This document shows, one piece after another, positions 7,941 to 14,808 of a stretch of DNA of 24,964 bases. The position numbers were made by a program, and so were the translations under genes. Under the pieces are notes generated by a model. The model ran no database searches. It saw nothing but the letters and a program-made list of their open reading frames with translations, and was not told where the DNA came from. Within the stretch, counting starts at the first letter, position 1; the number at the start of each line of letters is the position of its first letter. Source of the stretch: Rhodoplanes sp049284695 (GTDB lineage: Bacteria > Pseudomonadota > Alphaproteobacteria > Rhizobiales > Xanthobacteraceae); NCBI GenBank assembly GCA_049284695.1, contig JBAPYK010000054.1, positions 1 through 24,964 on the forward strand, read 5' to 3'.

Positions 7941-8018
7941 TCCATGACGGGCCGGCCGGGAGCCTCTCTCTCGACCATCAACCCGTCACGGCGACAGCCG
8001 CGGCCCTCTCCCTCTAAA
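7941..8018 (-). promoter_or_regulatory. Leader hairpin of the DUF932 gene (family H, copy 2)
   Basis: This has the same nine-base-pair stem as the ParB-like leader: CGTGACGGG (from 7990) with CCCGTCATG (ending 7943), a 30-base loop with the purine tract GTCGAGAGAGAGG, and GAGA continuing from the 3' arm. Loop and upstream bases differ at several places, yet the stem is unchanged and flanking blocks such as GAGGGAGAGGG/AGAGGAAGAGGG are similar. Sequence from 8019 to 8242 contains no gene I recognise. Confidence 0.6.
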
Positions 8019-8242
8019 AAACGCCCGGCTGAAACGCCCACGCGCCTCGATCTACGTGGCCTCAGTCCCGGGGCATCGCGGGATATCTCCACGAGCGGGC
8101 GCGAAGCTATGAGCGAGAGAGTTGTGCGACGTTGTTGGCGGATTAGTATGAAACCCAATTGCGCCGCCCGTGAACAAAAAAAGACCGCTTGCGGCGCCAG
8201 AGCAGTTCCGTCATCACTTCCGTAACATCAAAATGGCAGCGG

Positions 8243-8422
8243 ATGTCTGATTCCATCTACCTTGATAATCAAGCTACGACCCCCACCGATGCGAGGGTGC
8301 GCGACGCCATGCTTCCGTTCCTGGAGGTTCGAGCCGTTGGGAACCCGCATCACACGACCACGGTGAAGTTCTGGGGCTGCTCCGGTTACCCGGATTATTG
8401 TCGGAACACCGAGGACTTCTGA
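8243..8422 (+). pseudogene. Chimeric remnant: cysteine desulfurase start joined to zinc-finger tail
   Basis: The first 35 or so residues of this 59-residue frame, MSDSIYLDNQATTPTDARV and then AMLPFLE and VGNPH, are the N-terminus of an IscS/NifS-type cysteine desulfurase, which is normally about 370-400 residues. The PLP-lysine and active-site cysteine regions are absent. The last 18 residues, KFWGCSGYPDYCRNTEDF, resemble one C4 zinc-finger repeat of the topoisomerase I type found at the end of many DNA-processing proteins. The junction near 8350 suggests a deletion that fused two genes once on the same strand. The stop is 38 bases from the stop of the convergent patatin gene. Function of the remnant is unlikely. 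Confidence 0.6.
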
Positions 8423-8460
8423 CGCGCGGGGTTCCCTTTAGACGGATCGCGGATTTGCGA

Positions 8461-9495
8461 CTATGCGATCGGGCAACGGATGAATTTCTCGACCGCGCTG
8501 TCGAGGAACACGCGCTTAAGGTGATGTCCGGCTCCTTCAACTAGGCTGCGCGCGATCAACGGCAATTCACGAACGGAGCGACCGACGTCATCCATGGCGA
8601 TCGGCGCGTCGCTTTCGGGGACGTCGATGCGCGTGACATTGTTCTTGCCGACGAGGAGATACGCTTGACCAAGAGCATTGCGTGACTGCGCGCGGGCTGC
8701 TGCGTTGAAGGAACGCATGAAGGCCCATTCCTTGATTCCGCCATACTGCGCCCTCGCGTCGACCGTGAAGGTTGACTCTCCCGTTCCGAGACTCAGGATG
8801 CGCACATCCTCTCGGGCGACGTCGAAGCAGGCGAGCGCATCGACGAGAGCATTCATGACCGGGTTGTTTGCCCAGATGCCGCCGTCAATCGTGATGTAGC
8901 CGTCGTCGTCGACTCCCGGGTAATAAGATGGGGCGGCCGTTGTATGAAGCGCGACGTGCGCGAACTTCTTGTGCCGGTCCTTTTGATAGTCGGGATGATG
9001 CGGCGTCTTATAGAGAAAAGGCTCGCCGTGGCGACCCTCGAAGCTAGGGATCACTAGCCGGGTCATCGCGTCGTCGAGAACCTTATCGCCGAAGATTCGA
9101 AGCAGCTCATCCTTGAGCGCGGATTGATCGTGCTTCGGCTTGAAGACCCATCGCAGCATCCTCGACAACTTGCCAAGGCCGGCGGCGGGAGGAAAAATCT
9201 TGTCACCGCGTTCCACATAGATGTTCAGCGCCTCCTGAGTCGAAAGGCCGTGTGCCAGTGCGAGGGCGATGATGCCGCCCGTCGACGTGCCCGCGATCAT
9301 GTCGAAGTGATTGGCGATGGAGGTCGCGCCAAGGAAGCGCTTTTCGAGTTCGGCGAGGAACGCAGCCGGAAACACGCCGCGGATTCCGCCACCATCGATG
9401 GAGAGGATACGAAAAGGGCGACCTTGCGGCCACGGCTGCTTGAGGCGTGCATGCTGAATGGTGCCATCCGATCGGCGCAGCGGAATGTAGTTCAT
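8461..9495 (-). CDS. capV: CBASS effector: patatin-like phospholipase (CapV type)
   Basis: A 344-residue patatin-like phospholipase. The oxyanion-hole motif DGGGIRG (34-40), the nucleophile elbow AGTSTGG (68-74, Ser71) and the catalytic aspartate in IDGGIWANNP (203-212, Asp204) are intact. In CBASS, CapV-type effectors are switched on by a cyclic nucleotide and degrade membrane phospholipids, killing the infected cell before phage release. It is the last gene of the CD-NTase/E2/effector operon. Its ATG overlaps the E2 stop by four bases (ATGA), and GGGAGA lies eight bases upstream. The frame remains open above 9495, but the overlap and ribosome site fix the start. The assignment as effector rests on domain plus context; the activating nucleotide cannot be read from the sequence. 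Confidence 0.9.
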   Translation of the reverse strand: MNYIPLRRSDGTIQHARLKQPWPQGRPFRILSIDGGGIRGVFPAAFLAELEKRFLGATSIANHFDMIAGTSTGGIIALALAHGLSTQEALNIYVERGDKIFPPAAGLGKLSRMLRWVFKPKHDQSALKDELLRIFGDKVLDDAMTRLVIPSFEGRHGEPFLYKTPHHPDYQKDRHKKFAHVALHTTAAPSYYPGVDDDGYITIDGGIWANNPVMNALVDALACFDVAREDVRILSLGTGESTFTVDARAQYGGIKEWAFMRSFNAAARAQSRNALGQAYLLVGKNNVTRIDVPESDAPIAMDDVGRSVRELPLIARSLVEGAGHHLKRVFLDSAVEKFIRCPIA

Positions 9496-9944
9496 GCTGT
9501 CGTCTCCCGAGCAATCGGCCCGCAAGGATCAGCGTGGCGTCCGCCACCGGTCCAGCGTCCGGTCATTAACCAAAGTTCGTAACAGGCCAGCCAGTCGAGC
9601 GCCCAAGGCACGGTCGTGCTGGCGATGGTCATCGTCGGTGCCCATTCGTTCTCGCGCGGATCGAACAGGCAGAGCGTCGGATCGTCCGCAGGCGGATACA
9701 CGTGCGGGAGCTGTCCTTCCGGATTGCTAGGCATCCGGATCAACGCAGGCGAGATGACCCGCACCTCAGGAGGTGCGCCGAGCTGATACCGAATCTCCAA
9801 GACGTATTTCGAATATTGCGGCCGCACGGGACCCATCCATCGCGCAGACTGTGAGCGGCGATCGACGCGGCGCGCGACGAGCTGCGGCCAGGTCGCCTTC
9901 ATCGCCGCGATCTGCTCGTCGATGGAGAGCGGTACCGCCGTCAT
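9492..9944 (-). CDS. CBASS E2-like conjugating protein (type II-short)
   Basis: A 150-residue protein matching the stand-alone E2-like proteins of type II-short CBASS. Key features are LPHVYPP (79-85), the presumed catalytic cysteine in TLCLF (90-94, Cys92), and the conserved C-terminal pattern TVPWALDWLACYELWLMTG, WTGGGRH (111-137). In related systems this cysteine bonds to the C-terminus of the CD-NTase and primes it for signal synthesis. No E1 domain and no JAB deconjugase gene is present, which separates it from full type II CBASS. The start at 9944 overlaps the CD-NTase stop by one base (TGATG), and the stop overlaps the capV start, so the three genes are probably translationally coupled. 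I recognised it from motif pattern and position rather than a database match. Confidence 0.82.
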   Translation of the reverse strand: MTAVPLSIDEQIAAMKATWPQLVARRVDRRSQSARWMGPVRPQYSKYVLEIRYQLGAPPEVRVISPALIRMPSNPEGQLPHVYPPADDPTLCLFDPRENEWAPTMTIASTTVPWALDWLACYELWLMTGRWTGGGRHADPCGPIARETTA

Positions 9945-11206
9945 CAGATCTTGCGTCCGAAGAAGGTGTGGGGCTTCGCCGCGGACACTGCGGGATTGAT
10001 CACCGGCGACACTGACGCGGCGGCCGCGGCCGGCCACAGCACGCCGCCTCGTCGGGTGTAGAGCTGACGCGACTGCTGAATGCCGGTGCCGACCTGCGCA
10101 GCGATCTGGTCTGCTGCGCGGGTCACGACGCGATCGCCGAAGTTCTCGCGCAGCTCGCCCATCATGTCATTCGGGAGCATTTCGCCCTTGCGCATGGCTT
10201 CGAGAGCATGCACGAGCTCGCGCAGATGGCCGGCGAACTCGTTCTGCTGCGCAATCGATTTCGGCCAGCGATCAGTGAACACGTCATCCGGGCACACCGG
10301 GTTGGCGACGTGCAATTTCTTGCCATACAGCGACGCATATTCGATTTCGTGGATGATCCAGTTCGCGAGCCGCACCACCATCGCGCTCAGGGACGTGTTC
10401 GGTTGCGCGGCAACGGCCGCGTAGTAGGAGAGCATGACGGACGGCGGGATACGCCCACTGTATGTGGCGTAGCGAACATTCCGAAAGCGTTTGATCAGCT
10501 GCAGGGCAAGTGTCGCGGTGTTCTTGACCACGAAGTCACACTGGTCGGGCACGTCGTCCACGTCCGCGTCAGCACGAAAAGCAAAGCCCGCCTGATCGCG
10601 CCAACGCCGATGGAATTCCTTTGCCATGCGCAGCTCAAGGGGCGTCATGCTCGCATACCACTCCGCAAAGCCGTAGGCGTTCATGTCGACGAGGCGATCA
10701 TCGGCAGACCGGTGCGGGCCCTTGGCGTGGGTAATATGGCTCTCGCGGTCGAGGGTGCCGTAGATGCGCAGCGCCGGTGTCACATCGAGATGCATCTTGT
10801 CGGCGTAGAACAGTGTGACGCAACGCGTCTGACGCAGCACCCGCTGGACCGGATAGTCCAGGAGCGCTGCTTCGAGCTCGATCAGAATTTCGAGCGGTTC
10901 CATCAGCCGAAAGCGGCCGCCGAGTTGGGAGACGATATCGAGGTCGTATTCATCGTCGGTGCCGCGGGTCGAGATGGTGGCATCGATGGCCATCGATCCT
11001 TGCGGGTAGAAGTGCTCGATCTGGTCGCGAAACGCGTCTTGCCCTTCGAGATGCCGCCGGACGGCCTCATAGCGGGCCTTTGCCTTATCGTGCAGCGATG
11101 GCGGCAACTGGATGCTGAGCGCGATCTCCGCAAGAATGCGATCGAGCGGGTCGTCGAACGGATTGAGGCCGGTCAGTGCAAACTGGGTATTCAAGTCATC
11201 CTCCAT
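9944..11206 (-). CDS. CBASS CD-NTase (cGAS/DncV-like nucleotidyltransferase)
   Basis: A 420-residue cGAS/DncV-like nucleotidyltransferase, first gene of the CBASS operon. The active-site pattern is intact: YPQGSMAID (67-75, with Gly70-Ser71), the carboxylates in DLD (88-90) and the third in HLDVTP (Asp141). Such enzymes make cyclic di- or trinucleotides on phage infection; the product here cannot be predicted safely. The C-terminus reads PHTFFGRKI, so the last residue is Ile rather than the glycine or alanine usual where E2 attaches. The ATG at 11206 is preferred to the frame's first ATG because the longer form would overlap the probable promoter. A TTG at 11194, five bases after GGAGG, is an alternative. 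Confidence 0.87.
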   Translation of the reverse strand: MEDDLNTQFALTGLNPFDDPLDRILAEIALSIQLPPSLHDKAKARYEAVRRHLEGQDAFRDQIEHFYPQGSMAIDATISTRGTDDEYDLDIVSQLGGRFRLMEPLEILIELEAALLDYPVQRVLRQTRCVTLFYADKMHLDVTPALRIYGTLDRESHITHAKGPHRSADDRLVDMNAYGFAEWYASMTPLELRMAKEFHRRWRDQAGFAFRADADVDDVPDQCDFVVKNTATLALQLIKRFRNVRYATYSGRIPPSVMLSYYAAVAAQPNTSLSAMVVRLANWIIHEIEYASLYGKKLHVANPVCPDDVFTDRWPKSIAQQNEFAGHLRELVHALEAMRKGEMLPNDMMGELRENFGDRVVTRAADQIAAQVGTGIQQSRQLYTRRGGVLWPAAAAASVSPVINPAVSAAKPHTFFGRKI

Positions 11207-11300
11207 GGCGGGCCGCGCGCCAGGTCTGGCGCATCTGCATCTCCGCACCGCCCGCGCGACGTTCTGGATGACATGAGCCGATGTGCGTCTAATCAGAACA

Positions 11301-11329
11301 AACATGGTGAGCTTGAATACGCCTGTCAA
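11301..11329 (-). promoter_or_regulatory. Probable promoter of the CBASS operon
   Basis: On the minus strand a perfect -35 hexamer TTGACA (11329-11324) is followed after 17 bases by CATGTT (11306-11301), a weaker -10. It lies about 95 bases before the CD-NTase start. It overlaps the leftward part of the divergent capH promoter region. Confidence 0.5.
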
Positions 11330-11330
11330 G
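11312..11330. promoter_or_regulatory. Candidate operator dyad between capH and the CBASS operon
   Basis: CTTGA (11312-11316) and TCAAG (11326-11330) form an inverted repeat with a nine-base spacer. It covers the -35 elements of both divergent promoters, so a bound dimeric repressor would block both. Arms of this size are common for XRE-family repressors. The assignment to CapH is inference. Confidence 0.4.
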
Positions 11331-11341
11331 GGACATAAGGT
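11313..11341 (+). promoter_or_regulatory. Possible promoter of the capH-capP pair
   Basis: TTGAAT (11313-11318) and TAAGGT (11336-11341) are separated by 17 bases. They lie about 48 bases before the ATG at 11389. The -10 match is weak, and the position opposite the CBASS promoter is the stronger argument. Confidence 0.35.
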
Positions 11342-11388
11342 GCTGCTACTCCGAACGGAAAGAGAGCCAGTCAGCTCACGTGGATGAA

Positions 11389-11709
11389 ATGAAATTTGGC
11401 ACCCGAATCAAAGAGTTACGAACACGGAAGGGGTTGACGCTGGAGCAGCTCGGTCAGCAAACCGGGACCTCCAAGAGTTACATCTGGGAGCTGGAGAATA
11501 AGAATCCGCCTCGTCCGTCAGCCGAAAAGCTGTCGGCGATCGCCGACGCCTTGGACGTTACCGTCGACTACCTAATCGGAAGCGACGAACAGACCCTCCA
11601 CGAAGCCGAGGACAAGGCCTTTTTCCGTCAATACAGCAGCCTCCCTGAAGAGACACGCCGACAAATCCGGGAGATGGCTCGCATCCTGGATACAAAGAGG
11701 CGGAAATGA
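11389..11709 (+). CDS. capH: XRE-family repressor, CapH-like
   Basis: A 106-residue DNA-binding protein with an N-terminal XRE-type helix-turn-helix. RIKELRTRKGLTLEQLGQQT, then SKSYIWELE and the PSAEKLSAIADALDVTVDYL helices, occupy about residues 5-64. A short helical C-terminal part (about 70-106) may dimerise. It overlaps the metallopeptidase gene by four bases (ATGA) and is divergent from the CBASS operon. That is the arrangement of the CapH-CapP module, in which CapH represses CBASS until cleaved. ATG 11389 is chosen because GGA lies shortly upstream, and GTG 11380 is an equally open alternative that adds three residues. The region is visibly richer in A and T than the backbone genes, consistent with separate acquisition. 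Confidence 0.8.
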   Translation: MKFGTRIKELRTRKGLTLEQLGQQTGTSKSYIWELENKNPPRPSAEKLSAIADALDVTVDYLIGSDEQTLHEAEDKAFFRQYSSLPEETRRQIREMARILDTKRRK

Positions 11710-12629
11710 GCGACGCGAGCCGACTCCGCCCGCTCAAGGAAGCGGTTCGCATCACGCAGATGCTCGACCATGTGTTCGGGGCTGATCGGTTCGACCGAGG
11801 CCCGGTAGATGTCGCTGCCCTGGCGCTAGAATATTCTCGCCAGGTCGCGCCACAGAGCCCGATTCATCAAGTCGTGGAGCGCAACATTCCCGGGTGCGTC
11901 GGCGCGTTAGTGTATAGCGAGGCGCACCCGCGCCAATGGGCGATCATGTATCATGTCGGGCAGTCGCTTGGCCGGCGAGTGTTCACGATCGGACATGAGT
12001 TCGGTCACTACGTTCTGCATAGGCAGATGATCGAGGACGACGCGAGCTTTAATGGCGGGATCTATTGCGATGAGAACGCCGTCGAGCGTCGCAACGGATC
12101 CGGGATCGAGCAGGAGGCGGACGAGTTTGCTGCGGCGCTGTTGATGCCGTTTCACGACTTCCGGCATCAGCTTCCGGCCAAGGAGCAATCGGACTTTGAT
12201 ATTCTCAGCCGTCTTGCAAGGCGGTACGGCGTATCGTTAACGGCCGCGATCTTGCGCTGGCTCGAATACACAGAAACGCGCGCGATCATGGTCGTATCGA
12301 ATGAGGGTTTTGCTCACTGGGCGAAACCAAGCAAAGCCGCATTGAGATCAGGACGTTACCTTCGGACAAAGAACACGGTGTTCGAACTGCCCAAGCAGGC
12401 ATTCGCGGCGCGGGGCGACTATTCCGACGCCGCCATCACCGGGATGATGCAGCCGGCCGATGTGTGGTTTCCGGAACCGGTGTTCGAGATGTGCTTTCGC
12501 TCTGATCGATATGATCAAGAAATAACGGTCCTCCAGTTTGAGGCAGATGGTCCTCGCTTCCAGGAGGAAGAGGAGGAGACGGACGTCTTCGACCAATTTA
12601 TCAGAAGCGGTCAACTGCCGCTTCGGTAG
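11706..12629 (+). CDS. capP: ImmA/IrrE-type zinc metallopeptidase, CapP-like
   Basis: A 307-residue protein whose N-terminal half (about 35-190) is an ImmA/IrrE-type (COG2856) metallopeptidase. The zinc motif is GHEFGHYVLH (96-105, His97, Glu98, His101), and the third ligand is expected in the IEQEADEFAAALLMP helix (134-148). Cys121 (IYCDE) lies between these motifs and might serve as a cysteine switch. The C-terminal third (about 200-307) is of a type I do not recognise and ends with a Glu-rich stretch. In the described CapH/CapP pair, CapP senses single-stranded DNA and cleaves CapH. The overlap with capH and the divergent CBASS operon fit this. Other ImmA/IrrE proteins control mobile elements, so regulation of island excision is an alternative. 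Confidence 0.82.
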   Translation: MSDASRLRPLKEAVRITQMLDHVFGADRFDRGPVDVAALALEYSRQVAPQSPIHQVVERNIPGCVGALVYSEAHPRQWAIMYHVGQSLGRRVFTIGHEFGHYVLHRQMIEDDASFNGGIYCDENAVERRNGSGIEQEADEFAAALLMPFHDFRHQLPAKEQSDFDILSRLARRYGVSLTAAILRWLEYTETRAIMVVSNEGFAHWAKPSKAALRSGRYLRTKNTVFELPKQAFAARGDYSDAAITGMMQPADVWFPEPVFEMCFRSDRYDQEITVLQFEADGPRFQEEEEETDVFDQFIRSGQLPLR

Positions 12630-12924
12630 CTTGCAGCGCGGCCATGTGTTTGGCGATCGTCACGGGCCGAGTTCGCATGCGATCGGACCATCGTTCATCA
12701 AGATCGGCATAGTCCCCTGTATCTGGTTGAGGAGCTCGATCGCTGCGGGCAGTCGAACCTCGTAGTGTGTCGCAGTCGAGCGGCGTTCGACCATCGCGCG
12801 CGGCTATCGCCTGCGCGCAACTGCCAAAAATATTTCCGCAGACTAAATCGCAGACTAGTTCGATTTTTTAGTCTGCGGCGAGTTCAGCTCGATCCAAAAA
12901 TAGATTGTTTCTCAGCAACTTGAA
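12630..12924. other. Island end: no convincing gene between capP and the tRNA
   Basis: About 295 bases. A 44-residue minus-strand frame (12660-12794, beginning MVERRSTATHYEVRL) has no clear ribosome binding site and no family I know. The right part is AT-rich and carries the CGCAGACTA repeat array. This is where the island meets the tRNA 3' end. Confidence 0.5.
12836..12878. repeat. CGCAGACTA repeat array next to the attachment site
   Basis: CCGCAGACTAAA (12836-12847) and TTTAGTCTGCGG (12867-12878) form a perfect 12-bp inverted repeat. A third copy, CGCAGACTA at 12849-12857, lies in direct orientation twelve bases after the first. The array ends 46 bases from the tRNA 3' end. This spacing is what one expects of arm-type sites for a tyrosine integrase or excisionase. 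A terminator for capP is an alternative, since six T residues lie inside the spacer rather than after the stem. Confidence 0.6.
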
Positions 12925-12945
12925 TGGCGCGCCCGAAGAGATTCG
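12925..12945. other. Probable attachment site (3' end of tRNA-Arg)
   Basis: Island genes stop on one side of the tRNA 3' end and core genes begin on the other. I see no second copy of the tRNA 3' end in this window, so the matching att site should lie to the left of it. The exact core is not determined. Confidence 0.5.
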
Positions 12946-13001
12946 AACTCCTGACCCCCAGATTCGTAGTCTGGTGCTCTATCCAGCTGAGCTACGGGCG
13001 C
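12925..13001 (-). tRNA. tRNA-Arg (anticodon ACG)
   Basis: A 77-base tRNA including an encoded CCA. The acceptor stem is GCGCCCG/CGGGCGC, the D arm reads GCTCAGCTGGATAGAGC, the anticodon stem-loop is CCAGA-CTACGAA-TCTGG with anticodon ACG, and the T loop is TTCGAAT. The 3' end faces the island, so it is the probable integration target. The gene is complete because the element restores the 3' end on insertion. Confidence 0.96.
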
Positions 13002-13038
13002 GTGCCGTCTGGCCGAAGCTGCACGACGGCAGCGGATA

Positions 13039-13065
13039 GCTATAGCGCAGAACCCGGCTTGGCAA
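13039..13065 (-). promoter_or_regulatory. Possible promoter of tRNA-Arg
   Basis: On the minus strand TTGCCA (13065-13060) and TATAGC (13044-13039) are 15 bases apart, about 37 bases before the tRNA 5' end. Spacing is short, so the call is tentative. I see nothing else in the stretch up to 13303. Confidence 0.35.
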
Positions 13066-13303
13066 GGCTGCTAGCAGAGAGCCGCTGCAACCGCGATACA
13101 AAGGGCAACGACCGCGACTATTGGCGTCTGCCGAGTTCCGCTTTTTCGGACAGGCTTTGTGCGGCCGCTGAGCCGACCGTGTTGGCTCCCCAAGGGTCGG
13201 TGATCAGCGCGCCGCGCCCCGGTGTGGGTCGTGATCGGGCGTGCCGCGCCATGGTGCGGGCTGGTTTACCCCGGCGGAGAGTAACGCCCGCCCGGCCGAT
13301 GGT

Positions 13304-14785
13304 TCAGGCCGGCGCCCGCTGTTCGCGCTGGCGCTTCAGTTCCACGGCCTGATCCGGGATGGTGATCCGGAAGGTCGCGCCGATGGTTCCCTCGACCAGC
13401 CGGATCTCTCCACCATGCGCCCGCACCAGTTCGGCCGCAATCGCCAAGCCCAGCCCGGTTCCCCCGGCGCGAGTCGAGCCCTGGAACGCCTCGAACAGAT
13501 GCTCCCGCGCCCGCGTCGTCAAGCCGGGTCCGGTGTCGGAGACTTCGAGCACGACCACCGCGCCTTCGCGGCGGCCGGTGACCCTGATCTGATCGCGGGT
13601 CGGGTCGTTGGCCGCGCGCCCTTCGAGCGCCTGGATGGAATTGCGGACGAGGTTGATCAGCACCCGCAGGAGCTGGTCATAGTCGGCGTCGATCATCAGC
13701 CCGCGCTCGATCGCTTCGACCCATCCGATCGGTCCGTCGGGCGCGAGCCCGGCCGACTCGCGCACTTCGGTCACCAGCCGTTCGACCTCGAACCGCTTGC
13801 GATCGGGCGGAGGTTCCTGCGCCCGCCCGTAGGACAAGGTCGATTCGCAATAGGCGATGGCGCGTTCGAGCGCGTGCATCAGCTTCGGCGCAAAGCGCTG
13901 CACTTGCGCATCGTCGATGCCGCCGAGTCGGTCCGAAACCAGCTGGGCGGACGCGAGCATGTTGCGCAGATCGTGGTTGATCTTTGAGACCGCGAGACCG
14001 AGCGCGGCAAGACGATAGCGCTCCGCCAGCATCGACGCGAGGTCCTGCTGCATGGCGGCAAGTTCGCGCTCGGCGACCCCCAATTCGTCCGCCCGGCGGG
14101 ACGCGACGATAACCCGCGATGGATTCTCGGGATCGGCGCGAAACGCCGTCACGTTGGCAATGATGCGGTGTAGCGGACGCACAAAGAGGTAGTGCAAGGC
14201 TAGATAGACGAGGGCCGCCGTGATGGCGGAGATGATCAGCGAGAGCAGCAGCACGTTGCGGGAATAGCGCCACATCGCCTTCTTCAACGGGCCGACCTCA
14301 AGCACGATCTCGACAAACTCGCCGCCTTTGGGCGCAGGACCGACCGCCCGGATCAGCTCGCTGTCGCGGGCGCTGAATAGGATTTCGAAGGCATCGACGA
14401 TTGCCCCGAGCGGCGATTCATTGCGCACGTCGACGGTTTGGATCACGTCGCTGGCCAGGAAGTCGGAGGTGGCGAGAAGGTTGCGCTGCTGGCCCGTCTT
14501 CATCGCGACGGCGCGCGCGTCGATGCTGTCGAGTATCTGGCGGGCGAGACTTTCCGGGACCATACCGCTCGGCGCCGCATCGAGCACAAGCGCGGCCGTA
14601 TGCGCTGCGGCCAAGCGATCGCTTAGCCAGGCGACGCGAAAATTGGCGACCGACGGGACGTAGATCAACACTTCCGCCAGCATCACGAAGAGAATCGTGA
14701 GCACCAGCAACTTACCTGACAGACCGAAATGGTAGCTACGTCGGCCCGGGTCCGCCGCGATCGAGGAATTCGTCGTTTCCAGCAT
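13304..14785 (-). CDS. Orphan sensor histidine kinase
   Basis: A 493-residue membrane-bound histidine kinase. Two membrane segments (about 26-44 and 178-200) flank a periplasmic sensor region of about 130 residues. A HAMP-like linker follows, then the phospho-acceptor helix AVSKINHDLRNMLASAQLVS (His271), the N box LINLVRNSIQAL, the G1 box SDTGPGL, the F box FEAFQGS and the G2 box GGTGLGLAIAAEL. All catalytic boxes are intact. No response regulator is next to it. The start is 23 bases after the oxidoreductase stop, so it is probably in one transcript with that gene and the TVP38-like gene. There is no strong ribosome site at 14785, which suggests coupled translation. The signal sensed is unknown. 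Confidence 0.9.
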   Translation of the reverse strand: MLETTNSSIAADPGRRSYHFGLSGKLLVLTILFVMLAEVLIYVPSVANFRVAWLSDRLAAAHTAALVLDAAPSGMVPESLARQILDSIDARAVAMKTGQQRNLLATSDFLASDVIQTVDVRNESPLGAIVDAFEILFSARDSELIRAVGPAPKGGEFVEIVLEVGPLKKAMWRYSRNVLLLSLIISAITAALVYLALHYLFVRPLHRIIANVTAFRADPENPSRVIVASRRADELGVAERELAAMQQDLASMLAERYRLAALGLAVSKINHDLRNMLASAQLVSDRLGGIDDAQVQRFAPKLMHALERAIAYCESTLSYGRAQEPPPDRKRFEVERLVTEVRESAGLAPDGPIGWVEAIERGLMIDADYDQLLRVLINLVRNSIQALEGRAANDPTRDQIRVTGRREGAVVVLEVSDTGPGLTTRAREHLFEAFQGSTRAGGTGLGLAIAAELVRAHGGEIRLVEGTIGATFRITIPDQAVELKRQREQRAPA

Positions 14786-14808
14786 TCGTGCGATTGCACC
14801 AGCGTCTG

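Noticed and set aside
8189..8422. Functional dndA/iscS-like cysteine desulfurase
   Set aside because: Only about 35 N-terminal residues remain; the PLP-lysine and catalytic cysteine parts are absent, so it is a remnant.
9945..10037. Longer E2-like protein starting at 10037
   Set aside because: The extension lies wholly inside the CD-NTase gene, and the TGATG junction at 9944 is a typical coupled start.
11207..11329. CD-NTase start at 11329
   Set aside because: It would place the start codon between the -35 and -10 of the probable promoter, and the extra 41 residues are Arg/Ala-rich with no family match.
12538..12765. Plus-strand frame overlapping the end of capP
   Set aside because: It overlaps capP out of frame and has no independent support.
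12660..12794. 44-residue minus-strand frame beginning MVERRSTATHYEVRL
   Set aside because: No ribosome binding site and no recognisable family; kept only as a note on the island end.
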